Positions 1 through 12,235 of a stretch of DNA of 64,000 bases are shown here, in pieces. Location of the stretch: positions 30,271,558 through 30,335,557 of the forward strand of contig OX411543.1 of the NCBI GenBank assembly GCA_948146395.1, read 5' to 3'. The stretch comes from Fragum whitleyi (Eukaryota > Mollusca > Bivalvia > Cardiida > Cardiidae). Under the pieces are notes generated by a model. It saw only the letters and a program-made list of their open reading frames with translations, searched no databases and was not told the DNA's origin. Both the position numbers and the translations under genes were made by a program. Every line of letters starts with the position of its first letter. Position 1 is the stretch's first letter.

Positions 1-1430
1 CGTAAAATCAATCGGGAGTAAAGATCTCATCATGCTGATACCTTTAAAATAATAAGATTCAATCTGGTAATGCATGGAAAGAAAGACCAATATTCCTGAA
101 TTTAGCGAAATTCATTCTGAAAAATATAGCAACTACTAACGCCTTTAAAAATAAATCTTTAATTTCGAGTCAACTATTTATGCATGTGCATTCCTCATGT
201 TTGTCTTATTCAACCAAAGATTAATGTTGAAGTATTTGACAGCTGGAAAGTACATATCAATACATGCAAAAAAGAAAGATTATTCATGGAAAAGAAAAAA
301 ATTGATGTTTATAGACTGGACATTAATAGATTGGATCCCTTACAGATCTTGCCGCTTCGAAAAAATAAGTTTCAAAATTATTGAAATATGATGTTTTTAG
401 TGCCAATGCCCTTAGCCAATTCTCATTCGTCTAAAAAAACACACATTTCCTAAGAACAACTTTTGTAATTTTCTATGAAAAACTGAGAAAGAGCACCTTT
501 AAGATATTTGGAGTCATTTAATAATTTTATTTCTATATAAATGGCCGTTCATTTTGGCGTATTCTGTTGAGAGAATGGTTTTGTATTTTTGTCCTTGGTA
601 TCTGTAGTAAACGGCCAAAAACAGGAACCATCCTATGTAAAAGTCACAAAATGAGGAATTTTAAAATTTCGGTCTGAGAAATACTTGAACATTATTCAAA
701 TAATGTCAAACTTCGATGACATTTTCATGTTAGATATCAAATTATTTAATGAAATAAGATTACCATTGCTTTATTTCTCTCACGAGCATAAACTATCAGA
801 AGTACCCCCCCCCCCTCCCCCAATGTTAATTTGAAATCAGGGGTACCCTTAAATTCCGTTCAAATTCGTTGCTTTCTTCATTTTTTCGAGGTAATATTAA
901 TTGATGTTTCTCCCTTAATGATTTATCTTTTTTAATTCGACTTCAGATACCAACGGATTTTTTTTCTCGGCAAAAACCAAGTGGCCGTTTAGAAGTTCGT
1001 TTCGGTGTATTTACATCCAGTCTATAAATAACAAAATAGTTAATTTCCATGTATAATGTTTCATTATCGCATTTATCGATATGAAGTTTTCCAATTAACA
1101 AATACTTCTACCTTGGCCTTTGATAGAATGGGACAAACATGCTGAATTGCTTGTGTAAATAGTGGCTCAAAATATAAGAATATTCTTTAAGGCGTTAAAA
1201 GTCGCTTTATTTTTTCAAAAATGGAATTCCTCAAATTTCAGGAATATCTGTATTTTTCCTTGCCTTATCAGATCGAATCTTATTATTGTAGATTTTTGTA
1301 CGCGATGAAGTCATAATTTCCGAATAAATTTTACAAAAAAAAAAAACAAACAAAAATTGCATTTATCCAATCTGTGAACATGAGAGCAGTTTTTTACGGA
1401 ATTGCATCGATAATTTACCATAATCAAAGT
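1..1430. other. No gene recognised
   Basis: AT-rich sequence. The open frames are short, lack domains and have no splice-flanked coding signature. The only distinct feature is an imperfect C-rich tract near 804-822. It may be intergenic or deep intronic sequence of an unseen gene. Confidence 0.5.
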
Positions 1431-1637
1431 ACTGAAAGTACTAATAAGTTGGAATGCGTTCGAGAGACGGTGACCTCAAACTACTAACGCAGCTGATGCC
1501 TCCTGTCCATAACAGGTGATCACATAATACGTCTCGTCTTTTGACGGGCGTATATAAATCAATGTATTTCAACAACAAGAGACGCTCAAACCTTTGAATC
1601 GCTTTATATGCCTGAATCTGATGAAAGAAAATTGATA

Positions 1638-2600
1638 AGGGGGCCAGAAATGACCCTAAACCGCTCACCTGAATTCGATTGGTCCAGAGGATCTTATCCA
1701 AGAAACTTTCTGGCAAAGAGTCATTCAAATGTGCCTAATTGTTGAAGAGGAGACATTATTTGAATTATAAGCAGTCATAATAGACCCTGCCAACCCATTC
1801 ATTACAGAGGAGACTCAACATTAGCCCTACCACGCCCATATTTATGGGCTAATGAACATTTTGCCAACAATATTTGAAGAGGGTCATCAAAGGAACATTC
1901 TTGTAAAGTTTGATTGCAATCTGCCCAGTGGTTCAGGAGGTGATTTCGTTCAAAGATTTTGGGCTCAAAATAACTCTCTCCCTGCCATACCCATATTTAT
2001 TGGCCAATTAGAATATAGCGACAATTTTGAAGAGGTTCACCCAGGGAACATTCTGGCAAAATTTCATTGAAATTGGCCCAGCGGTTAAAAGAAGAAAATG
2101 ATACGGACCATACAGTCGACTAATCGAAGCGCAGGCGAACACTTATACACTCAAAACAGTTTTTATATTATTTTTCAAATGGATTTTGCTCCATTTGAGT
2201 TATCAATTAAATTTTAAATTAGAAGTGTCGCAAAGTGATTTGTCCATGATAAAAAGCTATTTTCGCTGGGAAGTTTTTTACTTGATGAGTTGGAATCTCA
2301 AGACAATTGTGATTTCGACCTTTGTGACTCCAAAATTGGGCACTTTCTTGGGTCATTGACAACATTTGTGTCAAGTTTTATGATATTGGTCAATTGGTTG
2401 TTCAGTTAGACTGTTAAAATTTATTGATGACCGTTACATGTAGAACCCCGAAAAAATAGGGCATTTCTTTGGGTCATGGGCAATATTTGTGTAAAGTTTC
2501 GTTATTGCAGGTCAATTGCTTCTCCGTTTATCTAGCGGAAAGCCAAATATCAATGGGTTGAGAGACAGACTTGGTGAAATCAATATATGCTCCTCTACTT
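1638..2600 (+). repeat. Degenerate fragments of tandem-repeat element families
   Basis: Three fragments lie in series. Positions 1638-1675 carry a GGCCA/TGaCC palindrome followed by CGCTCACCTGAA, matching the 5' end of the family B elements (for example 37878-39815). Positions 1800-2095 hold about two diverged ~150-bp units (CACGCCCATATTTATGGGC, AACATTCTGG, AAGTTTCATTGAAATTGGCC) matching family A (for example 7446-9305). Positions 2270-2600 resemble the units of the 36056-36776 element (GGGCACTTTCTTGGGTCAT). No complete end pair survives. Confidence 0.6.
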
Positions 2601-4016
2601 CTGAGTTGGGGGTACAGTTAATAACATCGTGAAATTGATAAGGGGAATAGTTTTGGAATGATTTAGGCATGATGTTGAATAAGTGAGCGGTGCGAGTTTT
2701 GAGTGAAATTTAAGGGAGTGAATCCAATGTCGCCTATTTTGTTCAGGACGAACAAAATTAGCGATATATAAAACCTATATAAAATATGCATAAAAGTTCA
2801 ATCAATAGCTTCCTATCTCGTCAAGAACCAATCAGACACTTTAAATTTCAATAATGTCAGTGAAATCGCGAATGGGTTCTTACTTAATTCATTTTGAATG
2901 TACATGTTGATCTTAATTTTTTAATAACCTTGAGCGTTTTTTGAATGGTTTGAGTGAGTGTTTGGAATGGATCAATGGGGCGCTGAGTGAGCGATTAGGA
3001 TTTTTTTATTGAGATGAATGTCAATTTCACGTTGTAACTACATGTAACTGTATGATGGTACACTAAAACGTGTCGATGTGTAAGAATGTGAAGAAAAAAG
3101 TTGAACTAGTTTGTTTGTTTCAATTGGCAAATTTTCTTGGTGATTAATGCAATTGGGCAAAGATATGCATGATTCAATTAAAGGTATGGTGGCAAGGGTT
3201 ATGTGGATGAGTATTGGGTTTTTACAATGAAACATTCATGTAGATAGCTGCAATATGACAGAAAACAAACGACAATATGTTGCAAAAATATTTATCAACT
3301 TTAAAAGTGTATCATCACTTTAAGAAAAGATTTTTATTTCGTAGCTTAGCCAGACATTTTACAATATAACACCTTGTCGAAAGTTAAATGTGTAATAAGG
3401 TCGTTCAGAAAGAGAAACTATACCTTTAAAAGAAGCTACAGCATAATTCTACGAAAAACAGGTCGCGACCTTACCAAATAAGCAGATCACGTGATTGGTC
3501 TGTGCTATTGCCACAATACTGGGAAAATAGATCGCGACATTACCAAATAAGCAGATCACGTGATTGGCTAGTGATAATGTCAATTGCCGACCTTATTGGA
3601 CTTGACTTATCACATGATTTCCAAATATAGTAATGCAAACATGTGATACTAAAATATTCGTACGCAACTTTCAATAAATATCGTTTAAAACATAAATTAG
3701 CGTGTTAATAATATACGTGAGGTGATAGTTGTGTAATTGTACAGCATTATTACTTTTTGATGAAACAAACTGTATGTCTTTGTCAAGTTGAGATATAAAA
3801 AATAGGCCGAAGTGTATTCACATCCTGTTCACGTGATATGTGTTCTCAAAAAACCCGAAATGAAATTATCTTGTGTTCATTTTGCGGTTTTGTTAAATCT
3901 AAGTTGGAATTGCTCCGCATTCCAACTTAAAAACAAAACTATGAAGATACGATGTATTGCCGTAGATTCTCCCTCAAGCGGCCTAATTTTGTGTGATTTT
4001 TGAGCTTTTTGAGTCT
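2601..4016. other. No gene; short tandem duplication with CACGTG palindromes
   Basis: No coding exon recognised. A ~37-bp block containing TCGCGAC, TTACCAAATAAGCAG and the palindrome ATCACGTGAT occurs at 3463-3499 and again 69 bp later at 3532-3567. Confidence 0.5.
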
Positions 4017-4279
4017 GGCTCGTTGGCCGAGTGGTTAGCGCGCTCGACTCGTAACCTGGTGGTTGCGGGTTCGAGTCCCACCGGAGGCGGGTAGTGTATT
4101 TGGGCAGGACACTTTACAGACAGGGCCCCAGTCCACCCAGCTATAAAAGTGGGTAGCAGTGGTTAGAACCCATTGCCTCTCTCTCTATGTGTAGGATAAG
4201 ATCTAGAATGAGTTAGGACCACGATGGAAATAAGAGTCATTCGACCCTTTATCGTGTTATCCTCGAGTAAAAAAAAAAA
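4017..4279 (+). mobile_element. tRNA-derived SINE
   Basis: The head resembles a tRNA gene. An A-box-like TGGCCGAGTGG lies at 4024-4034 and a B-box GGTTCGAGTCC at 4068-4078, so internal RNA polymerase III promoter elements are visible. A non-tRNA body follows, with GGGCAGGACACTTTAC at 4102-4117, a core motif of the kind seen in metazoan tRNA-SINEs. The element ends in an 11-A tail at 4269-4279. The tRNA-like part has no convincing acceptor stem and runs straight into the body, so this is a retroposon and not a functional tRNA. I could not see a clear target-site duplication. Confidence 0.85.
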
Positions 4280-5244
4280 ATGTCATGTGTTCAAATCTTG
4301 ATTCTTTTTGTTATATAATTAGTTCCATAAGAAAGTATGCACTCTTAAAATTCGAATATCCAAGAATATCCCAGAAATACCAACACTCACCGTCAAAAAA
4401 TTATGCATGACAAACCTACCTCGTGACTGATGACAAGACAAAGCACAACGACACACACTGATTTTCGGCTAGTAAAGGACCCTTGAATTTAAGCGATTTG
4501 CTTATGCATCTTACATTTGATGCATAATTATTCTGGAATCGCATTCAGTTCAATTATTGCACCCTACCTTGCAATAAATTAACATTTGAATGGAAAGTGT
4601 ACATTATTACAACGTAGTTTGTCATAAAAAGATTGAGTTGGGTAAAAATAAAATTGTGCGACGAAATTTCCCCACACAATTAAATTAGCATTAATTTTCC
4701 AATAGAAATCTTATGTTTCTGCTGGTGAGTCCTTTGTTGAGTACGAATAAACATAGCAGAACGCTATGTTGCTCTGTATGATATGACGCTACCGCTAAAT
4801 TAACATAGCTATTTACTACGTTGACGCAGGTATAACGCCTGTAAACTGTTAGAGAGTCGTTAGTCAAATTCGGAAATGCCGTATAATAAAATATCTCTTT
4901 CTTAAAAAATGACATTTCAGAAGAAGAAAAAAAACTGATCACTAAATGTGCTGATCATGCGTCTTCAGTATTCGTATCTCGTCAAAATCGGATTATTTGC
5001 CTCGTTTCTAAAGGGTCATATGAAATATGCATATTTTGATAAGCGGCGATGTTTGTAGATAAACATATTGGCAGTTTATTTTCGTTATAATCGAGTTGTG
5101 GGACTATATATTTTTAACTCGAATACGGTATTCTGACTAATGATTACAATACATTTGCGTGCAATAATTGACGAGTCAAAATAGCGAATTCTACTTATAC
5201 CCACCAATATTAAAAAGACGGATTCGTTACTTCGATTACTTCTG
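4280..5244. other. No gene recognised
   Basis: AT-rich sequence with only short open frames on both strands. None has a recognisable domain or plausible exon boundaries. Confidence 0.45.
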
Positions 5245-5450
5245 GGGCCCGTTTACAATAATTTTTTGCGTAAGTCAAAATTTAAAGTTGCTTTTATAGT
5301 AGCAACTAAATATGGAATCCTACCATGCATTGTCCCATTGGAATCGTCTTTATAAGCATCACAGAATCTAACGGTCAATGAAAACACCAGGTATTATTTA
5401 TGATTTAGACTTACGATTAATTTTTCGTAAGTAGTTTAGTAAAACGGGTC
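5245..5450. mobile_element. Putative MITE with GGGCCCGTTT-type inverted ends
   Basis: The left end starts GGGGCCCGTTTACAATAATT and contains TTTTGCGTAAGTC. The right end, read on the minus strand, starts GACCCGTTTTACTAAACTAC and contains ACGATTAATTTTTCGTAAGT in the plus orientation. The inverted similarity is imperfect but extends over about 35 bp. There is no coding capacity. The superfamily is unknown. Confidence 0.45.
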
Positions 5451-5884
5451 ACTGGTTATCAAATTCCATACATGGGTGATACAAGAGATTGTAAATCGTC
5501 CGATTTAAAGCTAGTAAGTAAGTTCCATTTATTCAATACCTTTCATGTCCGCGAAATTGATCATTCAAAAATCTTTTGATATTTCGAACTGAAAGATAGT
5601 GAGTTTTTAGAAAAATAGATGTCGCTTTGGTATTTTCAATCATACAGCGATTCCCTGTAAAGATGTAAAGTATATTTTTTTTATCTTAGATGTTCGGGGG
5701 GTGTTTTATTTTTTTTTAACAATAAAAGCTCTTTCACCCTCTTGTCTATTTCTTTTCAATGTTATTTCGCGACTTTGATGTTAAAATTGTAAACATGTAT
5801 TCACGCATGTGTTTAGGTCAGCAAATTGTTTGGTGTATTCTTAGATATCTTTTAGTTCGGGTATTAGGGTTGATATCAAATGAA

Positions 5885-6245
5885 TATTCAGGGTTCGACA
5901 ATAAGGGGAATCCGGGAGTCCGAGTCTTTTAGTTTACCAGTTGGGACTCCTTTTATTTGCAAAAAGGGAGTCCAGTGGACCCCAAGGGTCATATAAGAAT
6001 ATTTTGAAAAAGCACAGAGTAGTGTCCTGTCTAACACTTGTCAAAACTGAAGATCTTTTCACTACAGAAGTTATTGAAGAAAACATTTGCTGCATCCTGA
6101 AGTGTTTTGAGAAGAACTCTTCTTTGAAAGAACATTGTGGAAAAGAAGAAATTGCTTATAACAAGCAATTTCTCCTTTTTTCCACAATGTTCTCCCATTA
6201 TGAAATTTGGACTCCTTACTTTGGAGTCCAATTGACTCCTTAATC
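5885..6245. repeat. Repeat region with GGGAGTCC motifs and a long hairpin
   Basis: GGGAGTCC/GGACTCC words recur across the block. Positions 6130-6192 form a near-perfect hairpin with ~28-bp arms (ACATTGTGGAAAAG ... CTTTTTTCCACAATGT, with AAATTGCTT/AAGCAATTT nearest the loop). The same hairpin recurs at 57877-57955. The open frames here merely read through the palindrome on both strands. Confidence 0.6.
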
Positions 6246-6369
6246 CTAGGAGTTAGTGTTAATCCTGATATTGAAGTTGAAATAGACTTGTCATCAGAGC
6301 TACATATAGAGGGTCGTATTTTGAACTTTTGGTACTAGTCTTTCAATAGAACAAAACCTATGTCGCTGT

Positions 6370-6440
6370 TAAACATTGGAATCGTCTCACTAAGACATTT
6401 TCAATGAGTACCCACAACATAGGATTTCATTGGGAAATAA
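6370..6440. repeat. Dispersed repeat (TGAGTACCCACAACATAGG)
   Basis: A short block with ATCGTCTCACTAAGACA followed by TGAGTACCCACAACATAGG. Related blocks occur at 46450-46545, where both arms of the palindrome are preserved, and at 55317-55395. This appears to be one arm of the same MITE. Confidence 0.5.
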
Positions 6441-6787
6441 AAATTTAAGACTGGCTTTTCCCTCTTTTCTTTTGGCCTCCGGTAATGTAATATACTTTTT
6501 TCGAGAAAAGAAAAAGGTTACAAAGCAAGTTCCCGTGACTTGAAAATCTATTGGAGTTGAACGATTGTTTTTAGGTCCACTGGACCGAGTCCAGCAGAGC
6601 TTATGTCGTGGTGGGTCGTTCGTTGTTAGACCGTGCGTAAACTTTTTATTTAAACATTTTCTTCTCTGAAACTATTGGCAGAATTTTAATCATATTTATA
6701 AGGAACGATCCCGATCGGTTTGATAACATGGGCGCTTGATCTGACGAGTCACAAGAACATGGACCCGGCCTGAAAAGTGAAATATAA

Positions 6788-6938
6788 ATATATAATACGT
6801 ACTTCGTATTTTGTATGAGAAAAATATCTAACGAGGTTGGGAGAATTGTCATTGTCGAGGCTCTGCCGAGACAATCATCAATTCTCACAACCGAGTTAGA
6901 TATTTTTTCATACAATACACTAAGTACGTATTATATTT
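6788..6938. mobile_element. Palindromic MITE (TAATACGTACTT ends)
   Basis: A long near-palindrome. The outer arms read TATAATACGTACTTCGTATT and AATACACTAAGTACGTATTA. The inner arms read AAATATCTAACGAGGTTGGG and ACAACCGAGTTAGATATTT, and the centre is ATTGTC...GACAAT. A single matching arm recurs at 57719-57780. No coding capacity. Confidence 0.65.
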
Positions 6939-7445
6939 ATCTTATAACCTCTTTTTGTGTTGTTTTCGTCGATGTTTCTAGCTGAAATGCAAGTTTCTAA
7001 AAATAACTGCATGATATTATTGTTCTAAAAATAACTATGTGATATCATAAAAAATATCATACGGGATGTTATTACATGAATATTTGTTTAGTTATAAGAT
7101 AAAAAGAAATCTTCTCTGGAACTGCTGATCAAAATTAAAGTAAACCGCATAAGAATTGTCCTGAGGACATGCCTATACAGTTCCCCCCCTTGCATTCTGA
7201 TAGAGTTTGTAACTTGGGCGCTACGGGTTTGTTTTGTAAACAAAAATTGGCCTGCGTCGTAAAATATATACACAAAAAAACTTCATCTGTGAAACTCCTA
7301 GTCAGAATTCAAGCAAATTTCATATGAATGATTCCTGGGACATGCTCTTTCTGATTTCTTCGTTTATTTCTGATTGTGTTGATAACCTTAGCGCTACGGG
7401 ATGTTGCGTCATCAGAAAATGTGCCTGCATGGTGAAATATGAAAA

Positions 7446-9305
7446 ACAAGAGGCCCAAGAGGGCCTGTATCGCTCCACTGGCTTAAAAATATCAAGATGT
7501 GAAAGAGAGATATTGAAAATAGAAGGTAATGAAAGTGAACAGCATTCAGAAGGAATTCCGACTTTTTCTAAGTTGAAACTGACTTATGAAGGAATGAACT
7601 TATTTAACTAATATGTAAAATTACAAGGAAGAAAACTATTTAGATATCACTTTGAAACAAGAGGACCAGAATGGGCCTACACTGCACCTGAATTTTATTG
7701 ATTCAGTGGATCTCATCCAATCCAAATTTCTTGAACAACTTCAGAAGAGGGTCATCCAAGGAACATTCTGGTAAAGTTTCATTGAAATCAGCCCCATGGT
7801 CCAGAAGGAGATGTCATTTAAAGATTTTGGGGTCAAAAAAAGCCCCGCCCTTCCACGCCCATATTTGGGGGTCAATCCAAATTTCTTGAACAACTTTAGA
7901 AGAGGGTCACCCAAGGAACATTCTGGTAAAGTTTCATTGAAATCGGGCCTATGGTTCAGGAGGAGATGAGGTTCAAAGATTTCGGGGTCAAAAAGAGCCC
8001 TGACCTGCCACGCCCATATATGGGGGTCAATTTAAATTCCTTGATAAACTTAAGAAGAGGGTCACCTAAGGAACATTCTGGTAAAGTTTCATTGAAATTG
8101 GCCCAATGATTCAGGAGGAGATGTCGTTCAGAGATTTCAGGGTCAGAATAAGCCCATCCCTGTCACGCCCATATTTGGGGGTCAATCCAAATTTCTTGAA
8201 CAACTTTAGAAGAGGGTCACCCAAGAAACATTCTGGTACAGTTTCATTGAAATAAGCCCAATAGTTCAGAAGGAGATGAGGTTCAAAGTTTTCGGGGTCA
8301 AAATAAGCCCATCCCTGTCACGCCCATATTTGGGGGACAATCCTAATTTCTTGAACAACTTAAGAATAGGGTCACCCAAGGAACATTCTGGTAAAGTTTC
8401 ATTGAAATCGGCCCAATGGTTCAGGAGGACATGAGATTCAAAGATTTCGGGGTCAAAATATGCCCTGACCTGCCACGCCCATATATGGGGGTCAATTTAA
8501 ATTCCTTGATAAACTTAAGAAGAGTGTCACCCAAGGAACATTCTAGAAAAGTTTCATTGAAATTGGCCCAATGGTTCTGGAGGAGATGTCGTTCAAAGAT
8601 TTGGGGGTCAAAATAAGCCCCACCCTGCCTTGCCCATATTTGGGGGTCATTCCAAATTTCTTGAACAACTTTATAAGAGGGTCACCCAAGGAACATTCTG
8701 GTAAAGTTTCATTGAAATTGGCCCAATGGTTCAGGAGAGGATGAAGTTCAAAGATTTCGGGGTCAAAATAAGCCCCGCCCTGCCACGCCCATCTTTGGGG
8801 GTCAATCCAAATTTTTTGAACAACTTTAAAAAAAGGGCCACCCAAGGAACCTTCTAGTAAAGTTTCATGAAAATTGGCCTTATGGTTCAGGAGGAGATGT
8901 TGTTCAAAGATTTCGGGGTCAAAATAAGCCCCGCCATGCCACGCCTATATTTGGGGGTCAATCCAAATTTCTTGAACAACTTTAGAAGAGGGTCATCCAA
9001 GGAACATTCTGGTAAAGTTTAATTGAAATTGGCCCAATGGTTCAGGAGGAGATGTCATTCAAAGATTTCGGGGTCAAAATAAGCCCCGCCCTGCCACGCC
9101 CATATTTGGGGGTCAATCCAAATTTCTTGAACAACTTTAAAAGAGGGTGACCCAAGGAACATTCTGGCCAAGTTTCGTCAAATCCATTCATTGGTTTAGG
9201 AGAAGAAAATGTTTAAAGAAAAGTTTACGCACGCACGGACGCACGGACGCACGAAGGACACCTCGCCATGACAATAGCTCGCTGGCCTTCGGCCAGTGGA
9301 GCTAA
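7446..9305 (+). mobile_element. HINE-like non-autonomous element, family A, copy 1
   Basis: The 5' end is ACAAGAGGCCCAAGAGGGCC, a short palindrome, followed by GCTCCACTGGC. From about 7720 to 9190 there are ~9-10 tandem units with ~155 bp period. Each holds AATTTCTTGAACAACTT, AAGGAACATTCTGGTAAAGT, GATTTCGGGGTCAAAATA and CCACGCCCATATTTGGGGGT. The 3' end has a (GCAC/GGAC)n run, then the hairpin CTGGCCttCGGCCAG, then TGGAGCTAA, the reverse complement of the 5' word. Architecture suggests a Helentron-related or 'pearl'-type element. It carries no genes; open frames inside are products of the repeat. Confidence 0.7.
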
Positions 9306-9472
9306 AAATATTTTCTTAAACTACTACAGTACAGAATTCAACCAAGCCTTATATGAATGATCTTTTGTACTAGCTCTTTCTGATTTTTCGTTTAATTCTG
9401 ATTGGATTGCCATCATGGGCGCTTCTCAGTTTTGTGCACCAAAAAAGGGTTCCACAGGGTAATGTTATTTAA

Positions 9473-10910
9473 ACAAGAGGCCCAAGAGGGCCGGTACCGC
9501 TCCACTAGCACGTCATCAATGCCTAACAGATATATGAAAACTAATGAATACATTGCATTTAAAGTATTAAGTCAAGTGATATTCTATTGATAGTAGATAC
9601 TCATCTAGGACCAAGGTTGATTAATGCGTGAAATGAAAAGAATCTTAAGTCCACAAACAATCTTACACGAAAGCCCCTTTGTTCCAAAATACAGAATAAG
9701 TAACATTTCATGAACTGCCTGTCAATATGATGACCAAGTTGTGTTTACAAAAATGTTGCATCACAAAGGCCCCATTTTCCATGACACAGCAACATCATCA
9801 CAAAGAACAAAGTCAGAGAGAGGTCTATCCAAAGAACAATCCTATCGTCAATTATTTGCATCCAGAGGTTCATTTCAGAGAAGATTTCTTTTTTTTAATT
9901 TTGTCATATGGCACCTTTTTTAGCTTTCTCTATGGCACCCATATTTTTTTCAATCATAATTTCGGAAGGAAATCTTAGAGAACATGTCTAAATATTCTTC
10001 CTGTGACATTTGGTTAAATTCTAACCAGTGGTTTAAGAGATAAGTTGTTTTTTTTTGTATTTAACAATTCGGGCCATTTATGGGTGACGTGATAGACTAA
10101 AGCACACCCAGGATTAAAAGAATGGAATCTGAAAGAGCACACCCTAGGAATCATTCATGTGCAGTTTGATTGAATTTTTATATTTTATCATATTGGGCTG
10201 TTTTGGACGACGCGGCAGATTGTAACACCCAAGTTAACAGAACAATCAGGAAGGAAGCTGAAAAAGCATGCCCCAAGCATCATTCCTGTGTAGCTTGTTC
10301 AACAGTTTCAGAGAATGAAATAATCTCTTTTTTTGCCATAAGAAGCTTTTTATGCTGACACAACAGCCTATATCACTCAAGTTATCAACCTGATCAGGAT
10401 AAATTGAAGGAGTCCCGAGCACCTATCTTGTGAAATTTGGTTGAATTCCGTCCTGTAGTTTCAGAGAAGAAGATTTATCTTATATTTCACCATTAGGAGC
10501 CCTTTTTTGGTGACTCGACAGCCTGTAGCGCCCAAGCTATCAGCCTGATAGGGATTAAATGTTGGAATCTGAAAGAGCATGTCCTTTACATACTTCCTGT
10601 GAAATTTGGTTGATTTCTAACCAGGTGTTTCAGAGAAGATTTTTCTTTAATATTTCACCATGAGGGCCCCTTTTTGGTGACTGGACAGCCCGTAGCGTTT
10701 GAGTTATCAGCGTTATCAAGATTAAAATAAGGTATCTGAAAGAGTACACCCTAAGCATCACTCCTATGAAATTTAGTAGAATTCCGACCAATAGTTTCGG
10801 GGAAGAAGATGAGCAAAGAAAAGGTTTACGCTCGCTCGCACGAACGCTTGCACGCACAACGAACAAAGGGCCATGACATTAGCCAGCTAATCATCCTCCA
10901 GTGGAGCTAA
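9473..10910 (+). mobile_element. HINE-like element, family A-related, copy 2
   Basis: Starts ACAAGAGGCCCAAGAGGGCC, GCTCCACTAGC and ends CCTCCAGTGGAGCTAA. Four or five diverged ~150-bp units lie between about 10010 and 10800, with AAATTTGGTTGAATTC, TTTCAGAGAAGA and CTGAAAGAGCA. The 3' array differs from copy 1, so this is a separate subfamily with the same ends. The GC-rich CGCTCGCACGAACG stretch near 10830 corresponds to the (GCAC)n run of copy 1. Confidence 0.65.
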
Positions 10911-11390
10911 AAATCTTCTTCTCTAAAAGTCTTGTCAGAATTTTAAACGAACTTCACATTATTTATTCTTGGGACATGCATATAAAAATCTTCATTTAAA
11001 ATCCTTATCAGAATAAAACTGAACAATACAGGAATGTTCTAGATTCTAGTAAAATGTTTTTTTTGTTGTTTTTTTTTTACTGATTTCTTACTTAAATCCT
11101 GATTAGGCATTATACACGGGTTCCATGGGCAGTCGAGTGATCACAAATGGGCCTGTATGGCTAATAGTATATTTGTTTCATAAACTCCTGGTCAGAATTT
11201 AAAAGGGAAAAAGTCCCACAAATGATCCTTATGGCTTTTTCTCGTAGATTTCTTCGTTTAAATCCCGATTTTGCAATAAACACGAGTTCTGTTTTTTTGC
11301 ATACAGTTGCCCCCGAAATAGCATTTTCAACCAAATTTGATCTACACAGATGACCTTGACTAAATCTCATGACAATATTATTTGTATGTA

Positions 11391-12077
11391 CAGGCGCGCA
11401 CCATTAAGACATGTTATCATGCGAAGTATAAAGTTTAAAGGTTTGATATCATAATTGCCATTTTCGGATTTTTTGTTAAGTTTAACAGAAATTTGACCTT
11501 GGCAACAACTTTTTCAACTAACTTCGATCTTTGTATCTACAATGCATAATAATCAGATCAATCATCATGCCAAATATAAGGCTGATATGATGAAAAAGGT
11601 CAACCTACAGGTGATTTTCATTTTACGTTTTTGGTTAAGGTTAAAGAAATTTGGCCTTTACAAATGATCTTGGCCTTGGTCTCAGTTGGCGCACATCGTT
11701 GAAATTTACCCTTAAGCAAATCATGAGTCCTCTTTCTTTAAAAGGCTAGAACTTAAATGGAAACTTTAAGTTTTGGGTTAAAATTTTCAGAAGTTTGGCC
11801 TTGACAGCTGATCTTGACATTGTCACATTCCCTTAATCTCTTATTTAATGTGGTTTAAACTTCCTGTAAAGTTGTAGACTACATTTGTTATCAAATCGGC
11901 GTCCAGAAAAAACAAAAGAATGAAAAAAACTGAAATAATGAAATTTGTTTTTACGATTTCGATTCACTGACTGGTACTCAAGTTTTGCGTATGAGACGTA
12001 AAACCAAGGCCCACTTAAGCTGAGATAGGCGGTGTAATTTCGTCTTGAATCCCCTGTAACAATTATCCTCTTCTTAG
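11391..12077. other. No coding exon; upstream of ACSBG
   Basis: Contains loosely repeated phrases (TTTGGCCTTGACA, TGATCTTGACATTGTC) that look like another decayed tandem array. CTTCTTAG ends at 12077, immediately before the first ACSBG coding exon, and could be a 3' splice site for an upstream non-coding exon. No promoter could be assigned. Confidence 0.4.
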
Positions 12078-12090
12078 GAAGTTGGATCAT

Positions 12091-12235
12091 ATGGATGTAC
12101 ATTGCGGTAGCGATGAAAAATATGAACTGAAAGATACTCTCAATGTCACTCATTTAATTGGCTATTCCAGTTTACAGTACGATGTTTGTAAAGCAGAAGG
12201 CCAGGAAGAAGGAAGGGTTTGGAAACCGAAAAATG
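12091..12235 (+). CDS. ACSBG2: ACSBG exon 1 (coding)
   Basis: Residues 1-48 plus the first base of codon 49. Begins MDVHCGSDEKYE and ends VWKPKN, then the donor gtaagg. The split codon G|AG joins exon 2 as Glu. The N-terminus is weakly conserved, so this is the least certain exon. The frame is open upstream to the possible acceptor at 12077. Confidence 0.75.

Larger units (their letters stand above)
6565..11390 (-). repeat. Minus-oriented degenerate tandem array hosting two later insertions
   Basis: Read on the minus strand, units containing GAATTCTGACTAGGAGTTTCACAG-like sequence recur at about 6651, 7108, 7287, 9310, 10915 and 11176. A likely 3' terminus lies at 6568-6600 (minus strand GCTGGACTCGGTCCAGTGGACCTAA). 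This matches the hairpin-plus-GTGGAGCTAA ends of the other elements. Family A copies interrupt it at 7446-9305 and 9473-10910. The 5' boundary near 11390 is approximate. Confidence 0.5.

Noticed and set aside
4017..4090. tRNA gene
   Set aside because: A and B boxes are present, but the acceptor stem is poor and the sequence runs into a SINE body with poly-A. Annotated as a SINE.
8416..8845. Open frames of 66-100 codons on both strands
   Set aside because: They arise because the ~155-bp units are nearly a multiple of three apart and repeat the same open stretch. No independent protein signature.
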